From assembly GCA_030065975.1 (NCBI GenBank), contig JASJCN010000007.1, positions 1 to 57,443 of the forward strand: a DNA stretch of 57,443 nucleotides. Direction: 5' to 3'. The translations under genes and the position numbers were made by a program. Below the pieces are notes generated by a model, which was not told where the DNA came from, searched no databases, and saw nothing but the letters and a program-made list of their open reading frames with translations. Below are positions 1 through 8,088 of the stretch, one piece after another (within the stretch, counting starts at the first letter, position 1; every line of letters starts with the position of its first letter). The DNA comes from Myxococcota bacterium. GTDB lineage: Bacteria > Myxococcota_A > UBA9160 > UBA6930.

Positions 1-523
1 TCTCGCCGCGATGGTTCATGCCGATCTCGACGACCAGCGCGCGATGCTCGGCCTCGCGCTCGAGCAGGGTCAGCGGCAGGCCGTACGCGTTGTTCAGGTT
101 GCCGCGGTTCTTCAGGCAGGGTCCGCGCTCGGCGAGGATCGCCGCACACATCTCCTTCGTCGTCGTCTTGCCGTTGCTGCCCGTGATCGCGACGACCGGT
201 CCGTCGAAGCGGCCGCGATGGCCCGCCGCGAGCGCGCCCAGCGCGCGCGTCGTGTCGTCGACGACGATGACCGGCAGCGACGCGTCGCTCGGCACCGCCT
301 CGGCGCGCTCGACGAGCAGGGCCTCCGCGCCCGCGCGACAGGCCGCGTCCAGGTGGTCGTGCGCGTCGTGGCGCGGCCCGCGGATCGCGACGAAGAGGCT
401 GCCCGGCGCGAGCGTGCGCGTGTCGGTCGAGACCGCGCTCAGGCTCTCGGTCCCCGCCTCCGCGGAAGAGAGCCGGCCGCCCGTCCAGGCCGCGGCCTCG
501 TCCAGCGTGAAGGGCTCGGTCAT
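1..523 (-). CDS. murF: MurF, UDP-N-acetylmuramoyl-tripeptide--D-alanyl-D-alanine ligase (N-terminal part)
   Basis: This cytoplasmic ATP-dependent ligase adds D-Ala-D-Ala to the UDP-MurNAc-tripeptide. Only about the first 174 residues are inside the window; the gene runs off the left edge. The N-terminal Mur domain is followed by the P-loop AITGSNGKTTTKEM at about residue 112 and by an NRGNLNN stretch typical of MurF. The ATG overlaps the murE stop codon in an ATGA arrangement, which fixes the start and implies translational coupling. It is the last dcw gene visible here; mraY, murD and ftsW would be expected further left. The ORF track lists only shadows for this stretch because the gene is truncated by the window edge. 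Confidence 0.95.
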   Translation of the reverse strand, partial: MTEPFTLDEAAAWTGGRLSSAEAGTESLSAVSTDTRTLAPGSLFVAIRGPRHDAHDHLDAACRAGAEALLVERAEAVPSDASLPVIVVDDTTRALGALAAGHRGRFDGPVVAITGSNGKTTTKEMCAAILAERGPCLKNRGNLNNAYGLPLTLLEREAEHRALVVEIGMNHRGE

Positions 524-2058
524 GGCGCCCCCCCTTCCGCGAGCAGACGGCGCGCGACGTCGCGATCGTCGAAGGGCAGCTTCTCGGTGCCGATGATCTG
601 GTAGTCCTCGTGGCCCTTGCCCGCGAGGACCACCGTGTCGTCGCGGCGTGCCATCGCGATCGCGTCGGCGATCGCATCGCGCCGGTCCACGACGATCCGG
701 TAGCCGCGCTCCGTGGTGTCGAGCTCGCCCTCGGCGGCGCGGACCATCGAGCCCAGGCCCGCCTCGACGTCGGCGAGGATGTGCAGGGGATCCTCGGTGC
801 GCGGATTGTCGCTGGTCGCGATCGCGCGGTCGCTGAAGCGCGCGACCGCCTCGGCCATCGGAGCGCGCTTGGTCGGGTCGCGGTCGCCCCCGCAGCCGAA
901 GACGGTGATGAGGCGGCCCTTCGTGAGCGGCGCCATCGTGGCGAGCAGCTTCTCGACCGCGTCGGGCGTGTGGGCGTAGTCGACGAGCACCCGCGGCCCC
1001 GCGCCCGGGCCGTCGACGCGTTCGACCCGCCCGGGAACCTGGGGGCAGCGCTCGAGCCCCTCGGTGATGGCGTCGGGCGCGATACCCATCGCGTGGGCGA
1101 TGCCCACGGCCACCACGGCGTTCTCGACGTTGAAGTCGCCGAGCAGCGGCAGCTCGAAGGTCAGCTCCGCTTCGGGAGTCGCGACGCGCGCGCGGGTTCC
1201 GTCCGTGCTCACCCGGGCTTCGAGCGTGCGCACCTCGGCGGCCACCTCGGATCGCGTCGAGACGCGCACGAGCCGGATGCCCCGGGCCGATGCGGCTTCG
1301 AGGAAGGCCTCGGCGTGGGGATCGTCCACGTTCACCACCGCCGCGCCGTCCGCGCGCAGGTGCGAGACGAAGAGCCGGCGCTTGGCGTCGCGATAGGCGT
1401 CGAGGGAGCGATGGAAGTCGAGGTGGTCCTGGGTCAGGTTGGTGATCGCCGCGACCTCGAAGCCGCAGCCGTCCACGCGGCCGAGCTCGAGGCCGTGGGA
1501 GGAGACCTCCATCGCGACCGCCGAGACGTTCTTGCTGCACATCGAGCGCAGCAGGCGCTGGAGGTCCAGGCTCTCGGGCGTCGTGTTGAGGCTGCGCTCG
1601 AAGGGCTCCTCGGGGTCGATGCGCGAGCCGAGCGTGCCGATCACGCCGCTCGCGATGCCGGCGGCGCGGAGGATCGAGTCCACCAGGAAGCTGGTCGAGG
1701 TCTTGCCGTTGGTGCCCGTGATCCCGACCACCCGCAGCTCCTTCGAGGGGTCGCCGTAGAAGCGCACCGAGAGCGGAGCGAGGGCGCGTCGCGTGTCGCG
1801 CACCACCACGGCCGGCGCGCCCGGCGCGAAGCCCGCGGGCACGCTCTCGACGACGTGGGCGATGGCACCGGCGGCCTCGGCCTCGGCCAGGTGATCGTGG
1901 CCGTCGAAGTTCTCGCCGCGCAGCGCCACGAACACGTCGCCCGGCGACACCTTCCGGGAATCGCACTCGATCCCGCGGATGACCGGATCCTCCGAGGTCT
2001 CCGGTCGGCTCGCCGCCAGCGTGGGGGGCAGCGCTGCGAGGAGCGTCGACAATCGCAT
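520..2058 (-). CDS. murE: MurE, UDP-N-acetylmuramoyl-L-alanyl-D-glutamate--2,6-diaminopimelate ligase
   Basis: This cytoplasmic ligase adds the third stem-peptide residue to UDP-MurNAc-L-Ala-D-Glu. The 512 residues are full length for the family. They hold an N-terminal substrate domain, the ATP-binding loop GITGTNGKTSTSF near residue 118 and the C-terminal motif DNPRTEDP near residue 420. In characterised MurE enzymes DNPR marks meso-diaminopimelate specificity, so the cell wall is inferred to be DAP-type. The start ATG lies inside the stop of ftsI (ATGA), and its own stop overlaps the murF start in the same way. The longer 1072-residue ORF in the track is a frame extension into ftsI, not a longer protein. 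Confidence 0.96.
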   Translation of the reverse strand: MRLSTLLAALPPTLAASRPETSEDPVIRGIECDSRKVSPGDVFVALRGENFDGHDHLAEAEAAGAIAHVVESVPAGFAPGAPAVVVRDTRRALAPLSVRFYGDPSKELRVVGITGTNGKTSTSFLVDSILRAAGIASGVIGTLGSRIDPEEPFERSLNTTPESLDLQRLLRSMCSKNVSAVAMEVSSHGLELGRVDGCGFEVAAITNLTQDHLDFHRSLDAYRDAKRRLFVSHLRADGAAVVNVDDPHAEAFLEAASARGIRLVRVSTRSEVAAEVRTLEARVSTDGTRARVATPEAELTFELPLLGDFNVENAVVAVGIAHAMGIAPDAITEGLERCPQVPGRVERVDGPGAGPRVLVDYAHTPDAVEKLLATMAPLTKGRLITVFGCGGDRDPTKRAPMAEAVARFSDRAIATSDNPRTEDPLHILADVEAGLGSMVRAAEGELDTTERGYRIVVDRRDAIADAIAMARRDDTVVLAGKGHEDYQIIGTEKLPFDDRDVARRLLAEGGAP

Positions 2059-4103
2059 CAGCCGCCCTCGCCGGGTCCGCTCTCGAAGTGGACGAGGACC
2101 GGGCGACCGGCGACGACGGTACCCGCCGGCGGCTCCTGGCCGACGGCGAAGCCGCGGCCGCGGATCTGCACGGGCAGGTCGAGCTGCCGCGCCCAGCGCC
2201 GCACCTGGACGTCGGTGAGGTCCGTGAGGTCGGGCAGCAGCACACGCTTGCCGAGACGGAAGGCCTCGGGGATCTCCCGCCGCGGCCGGATCGGCGGCGG
2301 CGGCGGTGGCGCCGCCGCCGGGGCGGGCTTGGTCGCCACCACCGCGGGCTGGTATGCGGGCGGCTCCGGAGCGGGAAGGTCGATGCGAGCCAGGGCGGGG
2401 AGCTCTCCGAGCGCCCGGGTGGCGATGCCGCGGCGGGTGAGCGCGCGCGCCGCCACCTGTCCGAAGAGCGGTGCCGCGGTGCTGCCCCCCGACTGGAACT
2501 TGCCCCTGGGCTCGTCGAGCATCACCACCGTCACGATCTCGGGATCCGCGAGCGGCGCCATCCCGACGAACCAGGTGCGGTAGGCGTCGTGGGTGTAGGC
2601 GCCGGTCGCCGGATCGAGCTTCTGGGCCGTCCCCGTCTTGCCGCCGACCTCGATGTCCTCGAGCGCGGCCAGCCGGCCGGTTCCCCGCTCCCCCGACACG
2701 ACGTCGCCGAGCATCGCCCGCAGCTCGCGCGCCACCCGCGCCTTCACCACGCGCTCGGGCCTCGCGGTCGGCACGCTCTTCCATCTGTCCTCGGGCTCGC
2801 GCCGGGCGACGACGAGGCGCGGAGGCTGTCGCAGACCGTCGTTGGCGAGCACGCCGAGCGCGGACGCCAGCTGGACGGGCGTGACGGAGATGCCCTGGCC
2901 GAACGAGATCGTCGCATGGTCGACGGGCTGCCAGCGATCGCTCGAGCGCAGCAGGCCGCGCGATTCGTCGGGGAAGCCCGAGCCGCTGCGCGCGCCGAAG
3001 CCGAAGCGGCGCAGTGCCGCCTCGTGGGCCGAGCGTCCGAGCAGGTAGCCGATCTTGACGGCGCCGATGTTGCTCGAGACGCGCAGGATCCCGCTCGGGT
3101 CGAGCAGGCCGTGGGGCTTGATGTCGGAGAGGGTCTTGCCGGGCACGCGGTAGCGGCCCTGCTCGCAGTCGATGCGGTCGTTCTTCGAGAGCACGCCCTT
3201 CTCGAGGGCCGCGGCGACGACGATGGGCTTGAGCGAAGAGCCCGGCTCGAAGGCGTCGAGGAAGGCCTGGGCGCGCGTCTCCCGGTAGGGCACGCCCCGG
3301 AAGTCGCCCGGATCGAAGGGCGGCCACTCGGCCACGGCGAGGAGGTCGCCGCGCTTCGGATCGAGGACCACCACCACGCCGCCCTTGGCGCCGGTGGCCC
3401 GTACGACCTCGCCCAGCGCCTCCTCGGCGTCGGCCTGCAGCACGCCGTCGATGGAGAGCGCCACGTCGCCGCCGGCCGAGCTTCGCAGGTCGTGCCCCGG
3501 AGCGGCGAGCAGGCGTCCCAGGGCGTCGCGCTCGACGGCGATCTGCTGCGGGGTGCCGCGCAGCCAGTCGTCCCAGCCCTGCTCGACCGAGCGGATCCCC
3601 TCGCCGTCGATGTTCGCGAAGCCGAGCAGGCGGCCGGCGCGCTCTCCCATGGGATAGGCGCGGCGCGGCTCCCGGACGACTCCGACCGCGCCGTGGCCTA
3701 GCTCCTCGATCGCCTGGGCCTGATCCTCGCGGACCCAACGGCGCAGGAACACGAAGGCGCCCTGCCGGGAGAGGCGCTCGCGCAGCTTCGCTTCCGGAAG
3801 CTCGACCAGCGGCGCCAGTGTGGCGGCGAGCCGTGCCGGATCCTCGATGCCGCGCGGGACGGCGTAGATCGACGGGGCCTGGATCGTGACCGCCAGCTCG
3901 TCGCCGTTGCGGTCGGTGATCAGGCCGCGCGCCGGGGCGACGCGGAGCACCGTCACGGTCTGCGCGCGGCCGCGCTCGGCGCCACGCGGATCGAAGACCG
4001 AGAGCTGGGTCGCGCGTGCGGCCAACGCCAGGTAGGCGAGGAGCAGGAGGCCGCCCAGGATGCGCAGGCGGATCACCGAGCGCCGGAGGTCCGATCCCCT
4101 CAT
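2058..4103 (-). CDS. ftsI: FtsI-type penicillin-binding protein (peptidoglycan D,D-transpeptidase) with C-terminal PASTA domain
   Basis: This is the septal transpeptidase that crosslinks peptidoglycan during division. The 681 residues begin with a short cytoplasmic tail and one membrane segment (about residues 12-28, LRILGGLLLLAYLALAA). A PBP dimerisation domain follows, then the transpeptidase domain with the nucleophile motif GSSLKP (about 290), SSN (in VSSNIGAVK) and KTG (in GGKTGTAQK, about 488). A PASTA-like module occupies about residues 617-681. Enterobacterial FtsI lacks PASTA, whereas PASTA-bearing homologues are usual in many other phyla, including Myxococcota relatives. A proline-rich linker precedes it. 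The start overlaps the ftsL-like stop and the stop overlaps the murE start, both as ATGA. Confidence 0.93.
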   Translation of the reverse strand: MRGSDLRRSVIRLRILGGLLLLAYLALAARATQLSVFDPRGAERGRAQTVTVLRVAPARGLITDRNGDELAVTIQAPSIYAVPRGIEDPARLAATLAPLVELPEAKLRERLSRQGAFVFLRRWVREDQAQAIEELGHGAVGVVREPRRAYPMGERAGRLLGFANIDGEGIRSVEQGWDDWLRGTPQQIAVERDALGRLLAAPGHDLRSSAGGDVALSIDGVLQADAEEALGEVVRATGAKGGVVVVLDPKRGDLLAVAEWPPFDPGDFRGVPYRETRAQAFLDAFEPGSSLKPIVVAAALEKGVLSKNDRIDCEQGRYRVPGKTLSDIKPHGLLDPSGILRVSSNIGAVKIGYLLGRSAHEAALRRFGFGARSGSGFPDESRGLLRSSDRWQPVDHATISFGQGISVTPVQLASALGVLANDGLRQPPRLVVARREPEDRWKSVPTARPERVVKARVARELRAMLGDVVSGERGTGRLAALEDIEVGGKTGTAQKLDPATGAYTHDAYRTWFVGMAPLADPEIVTVVMLDEPRGKFQSGGSTAAPLFGQVAARALTRRGIATRALGELPALARIDLPAPEPPAYQPAVVATKPAPAAAPPPPPPIRPRREIPEAFRLGKRVLLPDLTDLTDVQVRRWARQLDLPVQIRGRGFAVGQEPPAGTVVAGRPVLVHFESGPGEGG

Positions 4104-4843
4104 CGTCCGATCTCCACGGCGAGCCGCCGAGCCTCGGGCGCCTCGGCCTCCCACGGGTCTGCTTCCGCGGCCTCGATCGGCGGCAGCGTGATCACGCGCT
4201 CGGCCACACCGAGGCCCATGGCCTCGGCGCGCTCGCGCAGCTCGGCGGGGTCCCGCTGTCCGCGCTCGTCGACCACCCGCTGCCCTTTCGCGTCGCGCAG
4301 CGCGGTCTCGGTGCGCAGGGCCTGACCGAGGGCGTACTGCAGGCGGATCAGGTCGAGGTGCAGGGCGGCCAACAGGAGCAGGCCCGCCAGGGCCCCGCTC
4401 ACCAGCGGCGCGAGCAGCCGCGGCCGCGGACGCCGGCCCTCGTGCCGCGCGGGCTTCGCGAAGTCGCGGCCGACGAGATCGGGCCCGGGTACGCGAGCCC
4501 CGCGGCGCCGGGTGGCGCGTCGGCGCCGCGGCTTGCGGCGGGTCGCGCCGGCCACCGCCTCCTCGGGCTCGGGCTCCTCCCACGGCGGCCTCGTCATCGG
4601 CTCCGCAGGCTCGGGAGCGGGAGCGGCTGCCTTCGCCTGGGGCTCTTCCGGGGCTGCGGGCTCCGGCGCTGCGCGCTCCGGCAGCGCAGGCGCCGGCAAG
4701 TCGTGCTCTGCAGGCTGCGGCACCGCAGGGCGCTCCGCCTCGACGCGCCTCTGCGGCGCGGCGGGGGAGGGCGGGCTCGGGGCCGCGGCCTCGCGCGCCT
4801 CGTCGAAGAGCCGGGCACGCTGACGTCGCCAGGAGCGGCTCAT
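4100..4843 (-). CDS. ftsL: FtsL-like division protein with long disordered N-terminus
   Basis: The call rests on position (between rsmH and ftsI) and on C-terminal architecture. One membrane segment at about residues 143-165 is followed by a short amphipathic, coiled-coil-like stretch containing RERAEAMGLGVAERVI, which resembles the FtsL ending. FtsL joins FtsB and FtsQ and activates septal synthesis by FtsI/FtsW. The unusual part is the first 140 residues. They are rich in Pro, Ala, Glu and Arg with no recognisable fold, whereas E. coli FtsL is about 121 residues in total. A strongly basic patch (RRKPRRRRATRRR) precedes the membrane segment. Both ends overlap neighbours by 4 nt. Sequence similarity to FtsL is inherently weak. 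Confidence 0.72.
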   Translation of the reverse strand: MSRSWRRQRARLFDEAREAAAPSPPSPAAPQRRVEAERPAVPQPAEHDLPAPALPERAAPEPAAPEEPQAKAAAPAPEPAEPMTRPPWEEPEPEEAVAGATRRKPRRRRATRRRGARVPGPDLVGRDFAKPARHEGRRPRPRLLAPLVSGALAGLLLLAALHLDLIRLQYALGQALRTETALRDAKGQRVVDERGQRDPAELRERAEAMGLGVAERVITLPPIEAAEADPWEAEAPEARRLAVEIGR

Positions 4844-5892
4844 CGCGGCCTCGCGGGCGTCGCGTGGGCGCGGTCGGCCTCGCCCTCGGCGAGGCGCTCG
4901 GCCACGCGCAGCCGCGCGGAGCGCGCGCGGCGGTTGCGGGCGATCTCCTCCTCGGACGGGCGCACCGGGCGTCGCGTGATGCGCGAGAGCGTCGGGCGGC
5001 GACCGCAGGTGCAGACCGGCTGGCGCGGCGGGCAGTCGCAGCCGCGCTCCTCGTCGCGGAAGAACTGCTTGACCATGCGGTCCTCGAGGGAGTGATAGGA
5101 GAGGACGACCAGGCGCCCGCCCGGTCGCAGGGCATCCCGCGCGGCAGCGAGCCCCTCGGAGAGGGCGCCGAGCTCGTCATTGGTCGCGATGCGCAGAGCC
5201 TGGAACACGAGCGTCGCCGGGTTGTGCTTGCGGCCGCGGCCGACCCGCGACTCCTCGATCACCGCGAGCAGGTCGCCCGCCGTGCGAAGCGGGCGGGTCT
5301 CGCGGGTCTCGACGATGTGGCGGGCCAGGCGCCGCGCGCCGGGGAGCTCCCCGTACTCCTGGAACCAGCGCACGAGCTCGGGCTCGGAGGCGTGGGCGAG
5401 CAGCTCGGCCGCCGTCGCCCCGCGGCTCGCGTCCATGCGCATGTCGAGGGGCACCGCCTCGGCGCTCTCGCCGCTCTGGCCGAACCGGAAGCCGCGCTCG
5501 GGCTCGTCGAGCTGCGGGGACGAGACGCCCAGGTCGAGCAGCACGGCGTCCAGGGGAGGGGAGCCTCGCTCCGCGAGGACGTCGGTCAGGTTCCGGAAGG
5601 ACGCGTGCACCAGCTCCACTCGATCTCCGAAGGGAACCAGCCGCTGGCGCGCCGCCTCGAGGGCGACTTCATCTCTATCGAGACCCACCAGCCGTCCGTC
5701 TGGTGCAGTCCTCTCCAAGATGGCCTCGGCGTGTCCCCCGAAGCCCACCGTCCCGTCCACCACCAGCGTGCCCGCTCCGACTCCCAGGGAGGAGAGCACC
5801 TCCTCCTGGAGAACCGGCTGATGGAGAGTTCGGCGGTTCACATCCGCGCGGGCCTGGCATCCGCTCGAGGCCCGCGATGGTTCGTCTCGCAC
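4840..5892 (-). CDS. rsmH: RsmH (MraW), 16S rRNA (cytosine-1402-N4)-methyltransferase
   Basis: This SAM-dependent enzyme methylates C1402 of 16S rRNA in the ribosomal P site. Visible motifs are the entry HQPVLQEEV, the SAM-binding VVDGTVGFGGHAEAIL, the central LLDLGVSSPQLD and the C-terminal LSYHSLEDRMVKQFF. All are diagnostic for RsmH. The ORF start at 5892 gives 350 residues, longer than the roughly 310 usual. A GTG at 5841 (VNRRTLHQPVL) is an equally plausible start and matches family length better. It lies second in the dcw cluster, 177 nt after mraZ, and overlaps the ftsL-like start by ATGA. Confidence 0.95.
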   Translation of the reverse strand: MRDEPSRASSGCQARADVNRRTLHQPVLQEEVLSSLGVGAGTLVVDGTVGFGGHAEAILERTAPDGRLVGLDRDEVALEAARQRLVPFGDRVELVHASFRNLTDVLAERGSPPLDAVLLDLGVSSPQLDEPERGFRFGQSGESAEAVPLDMRMDASRGATAAELLAHASEPELVRWFQEYGELPGARRLARHIVETRETRPLRTAGDLLAVIEESRVGRGRKHNPATLVFQALRIATNDELGALSEGLAAARDALRPGGRLVVLSYHSLEDRMVKQFFRDEERGCDCPPRQPVCTCGRRPTLSRITRRPVRPSEEEIARNRRARSARLRVAERLAEGEADRAHATPARPR

Positions 5893-6033
5893 CCTCGGGT
5901 GCGTAAAAAGAAAAAGGAGGCTTGCGGGGAGACCAGGGTGCTCCGGAGCGCTTTTCGGCGGGCTCGGTTCACGCCCCCCAACGATTCCCGTGCGCCGCCC
6001 GATCGGCGCTCCGGAGACACCCTGTTCTCTCGG

Positions 6034-6052
6034 CCCGGAGCAGAGCTCCGGG
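6034..6052 (-). promoter_or_regulatory. Perfect hairpin just downstream of mraZ
   Basis: CCCGGAGC-AGA-GCTCCGGG forms an uninterrupted 8-bp stem with a 3-nt loop, 17 nt past the mraZ stop on the transcribed strand. No U-run follows, so it is not a textbook terminator. A pause, partial attenuator or processing site between mraZ and rsmH is possible. A T-rich run (TTTTTCTTTTT on the minus strand, about 5909-5919) occurs more than 100 nt further along, without an obvious stem directly in front of it. Confidence 0.4.
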
Positions 6053-6069
6053 TCCCCCCGAAGACCTCC

Positions 6070-6516
6070 CTACAGACCCAGCTCGGCCGCGACGCGGGCC
6101 ACGTCCGGGCCACTCTCCCGGATGTGTGACAGCTCTTCGTCGAAGCCAGCACGGTCCCAGATCTCGATTCGCCGGCCGACGCCGGCAATGGTCACCTCGC
6201 GGCTCAGCGAGGCGTGCTCACGCAGATGCGGCGGAATCAGGACGCGGCCCTGGCCATCGATGGGGCACTCGACGGCCCCGGAGACCAGCATCCGCTGCAC
6301 GGATTGAATCTCCGGCTGCATTTGCGACATGTTTGCGAGACGCTGTTCGATCTCGATCCAGCGATCGTGGGAAAAGACACCGACCGCCTTGCAATCGACC
6401 AGATTGGTGAGGATGGGAGGCAGATCACTCTGACCCTGGAGCTCTCCGCGAAGCGAAGCCGGCAAGCTGACTCGTCCCTTGGCGTCCATGGTGTGGTGAA
6501 ACCGACCTCGTGCCAT
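6070..6516 (-). CDS. mraZ: MraZ, transcriptional regulator of the dcw cluster
   Basis: MraZ is an AbrB-like DNA-binding protein that forms rings and controls its own operon through TGGGN repeats. The 148-residue protein has the two tandem SpoVT-AbrB-type repeats expected: TMDAKGRVSLPASLR near the N-terminus and IDGQGRVLIPPHLR about 70 residues later. The ORF track starts at a GTG at 6528. I prefer the ATG at 6516 (MARGRFHHTMD) because the family normally begins this way and because AGGAAGG sits 11 nt upstream, overlapping the alternative GTG. Matching MraZ boxes lie just upstream, so autoregulation is likely. Confidence 0.95.
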   Translation of the reverse strand: MARGRFHHTMDAKGRVSLPASLRGELQGQSDLPPILTNLVDCKAVGVFSHDRWIEIEQRLANMSQMQPEIQSVQRMLVSGAVECPIDGQGRVLIPPHLREHASLSREVTIAGVGRRIEIWDRAGFDEELSHIRESGPDVARVAAELGL

Positions 6517-6589
6517 CTGGCGGGGCACCTTCCTGCGTGCCGGGGATCCGGCCCCTTCGAGGGATCCGCTCCCTCGTCGTGGGGATGCT

Positions 6590-6614
6590 TACCACTCATC
6601 CCCACCTGACCCCA
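6590..6614 (-). promoter_or_regulatory. MraZ boxes: three TGG-type direct repeats with 10-nt period
   Basis: On the minus strand the sequence reads TGGGG-tcagg-TGGGG-atgag-TGGTA. That is three TGGGN-type repeats separated by 5 nt, the spacing described for MraZ operators. They lie immediately downstream of the predicted -10 element, across or just past the expected transcription start. Bound MraZ would therefore be placed to block initiation or clearance. The third repeat (TGGTA) is degenerate. Confidence 0.75.
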
Positions 6615-6622
6615 CCTGGCTC

Positions 6623-6652
6623 TATATATCCTCCACCTGATGTGCGTGTAAA
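6623..6652 (-). promoter_or_regulatory. Predicted sigma-70-type promoter of the dcw cluster
   Basis: On the minus strand TTTACA (6647-6652) is separated by 18 nt from TATATA (6623-6628). In such a GC-rich sequence this AT-rich pair stands out. It sits directly upstream of the MraZ boxes, with initiation expected near 6615. That gives a leader of about 100 nt before mraZ. The leader contains an inverted repeat CGAGGGA-N5-TCCCTCG (6558-6576). Confidence 0.65.
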
Positions 6653-6929
6653 GCCCAAACTTCGCGCGCAGCCTCACTTTTTTTCAGGGCCCCAGATGTA
6701 GGGGCCTCTCTCCCCGGGGGCACCCGATCTTGTGGTCAACCCGCTACGGGGCTGGCGGGCCGCAGGCGCGTCGACGGCCCGGGGCGAGGGCACGCACCGC
6801 TGCGACGGCGGGAATGGCGCACCCGACATGGGCGCCCCATCCCACCCGGGGCCTCCTCGAGTGCCTCTCGCCCCACTGGGCCGCGGATCCGGCCTGTCGG
6901 TGGGGCGGCGGCCCATGCCGGAGCGCGGC
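6653..6929. other. Intergenic stretch between the HDAC-like gene and the dcw promoter
   Basis: Together with the leader and promoter this forms a 413-nt gap (6517-6929). A GGCCCC-N7-GGGGCC hairpin occupies 6688-6706. The T-run beside it is on the wrong side for a terminator in either direction. The rest is GC-rich with open frames on both strands but no start, ribosome-binding site or family signature, so I see no gene here. Confidence 0.5.
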
Positions 6930-8024
6930 CTAGTCGGCGGCTCCGAGTCCGGGAAAGCGTCCCGCGTGGGCGGCGGCCACCTGGGCGATGGCCTGGCCCA
7001 GCAGCGTGCCCTCCTCGGCGTCGACGGCCGGAGGCAGGGCCGGGGCTTCGGGCGCGAGCGCGGCATCGAGGGTGGCCGAGACCCCCTCGCGCAAGCCGTC
7101 GAGGGAGTATCCGCCCTCGAGGATGAAGGCGAGTCGGCCCCCGGCCTCGTCGTCGGCCAGGGCGCGCACGATGGCGGCCATCTGCCCGAAGCCCTCACCG
7201 CTGACCTGCATCGCCGCGAGCGGATCGTCCGCGTGGGCGTCGTAGCCGGCGGATACGAGGATCACGTCGGGGCGGAAGGCCCGGGTGACGGGCACGAGCA
7301 CGCGCTGGAACAGGCCCACGTACTCGCGATCCCCGCAGCCGGCCGGGAGTGGGAGGTTCACCGTCGCTCCCTCTCCGGCGCCGGTGCCGGTCTCGCCCGC
7401 GTCGCCGGTCCCCGGGTAGTAGGGGAACTGGTGGGTCGAGACGTAGAGCACGTCGCGGTCGTCCTCGAAGCTGTGCTGGGTGCCGTTGCCGTGGTGGACG
7501 TCCCAGTCGAGGATCAGGATGCGCTCGACCCCCTCGGTCGCCCGCAGTGCCTGGGCGGCCAGGGCGACGTTGTTGAGCAGGCAGAAGCCCATGGCGCGTC
7601 CGGCCTCGGCGTGGTGGCCCGGCGGGCGTACCGCCGCGATCCCGGTGTCGAGCTCGCGACGGGCCACGGCCCGGGCGAGGTCGATGGCGGCGCCGGCCGC
7701 CAGGCGCGCCACGCTCTCGCTGCGCGGCGCGAAGTAGGTGTCGGCGTCGAGGCGTACCGGCGCCTGCTCGCGCGCCAGGGACAGGACCGAGAGGTGCTCC
7801 TGGGAGTGGACGCGCAGGATCTCCTCGTCGTCTGCCTCTCGGGCGGCGACCGGGGTGAGCCGGTCGGCGTGGGCGTCGAGCACCTCTCCGACGGCGCGCA
7901 GGCGGTCCGGGCGCTCGGGGTGTCCGTCGGGCCCCTCGTGATCGAGGTAGCGCGGGTCTGCCACGGCGCCCACACTGCGGGGGGCCATCTGCGTCGAGGG
8001 TCGCGAGGGCGGGCTCTGGCTCAT
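6930..8024 (-). CDS. Histone-deacetylase superfamily amidohydrolase (AcuC/AphA-like)
   Basis: This is a 364-residue zinc-dependent deacetylase of the arginase/HDAC fold. Substrates in bacteria include acetyl-lysine (AcuC) and acetylpolyamines; which applies here is unknown. Active-site landmarks are RPPGHHAEAGRAMGFC (the catalytic His pair), LDWDVHHGNGTQ (Asp and His zinc ligands) and SAGYDAHADDPL (second Asp ligand), all intact. The start at 8024 is chosen because AGCGTA on the plus strand (TACGCT on the minus strand, 8031-8036) lies 6 nt upstream as a -10-like hexamer, and upstream residues in the longer ORF do not match the family. It is divergent from the SDR gene. Confidence 0.88.
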   Translation of the reverse strand: MSQSPPSRPSTQMAPRSVGAVADPRYLDHEGPDGHPERPDRLRAVGEVLDAHADRLTPVAAREADDEEILRVHSQEHLSVLSLAREQAPVRLDADTYFAPRSESVARLAAGAAIDLARAVARRELDTGIAAVRPPGHHAEAGRAMGFCLLNNVALAAQALRATEGVERILILDWDVHHGNGTQHSFEDDRDVLYVSTHQFPYYPGTGDAGETGTGAGEGATVNLPLPAGCGDREYVGLFQRVLVPVTRAFRPDVILVSAGYDAHADDPLAAMQVSGEGFGQMAAIVRALADDEAGGRLAFILEGGYSLDGLREGVSATLDAALAPEAPALPPAVDAEEGTLLGQAIAQVAAAHAGRFPGLGAAD

Positions 8025-8088
8025 GGGACGAGCGTACCGCGGCCGGCGGCGGCTGACGCACGGGATGCAGGAGCAGGCGAGGAGGGGG

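Noticed and set aside
610-2583. 657-aa plus-strand ORF antisense to murE/ftsI
   Set aside because: Shadow of GC-rich coding DNA: composition dominated by Arg, Ala, Gly and His, no domain, and it overlaps murE and ftsI completely.
6688-6706. GGCCCC-N7-GGGGCC hairpin with a nearby T-run as a rho-independent terminator
   Set aside because: On the plus strand the T-run precedes the stem, and on the minus strand an A-run follows it, so neither direction gives a hairpin followed by U.
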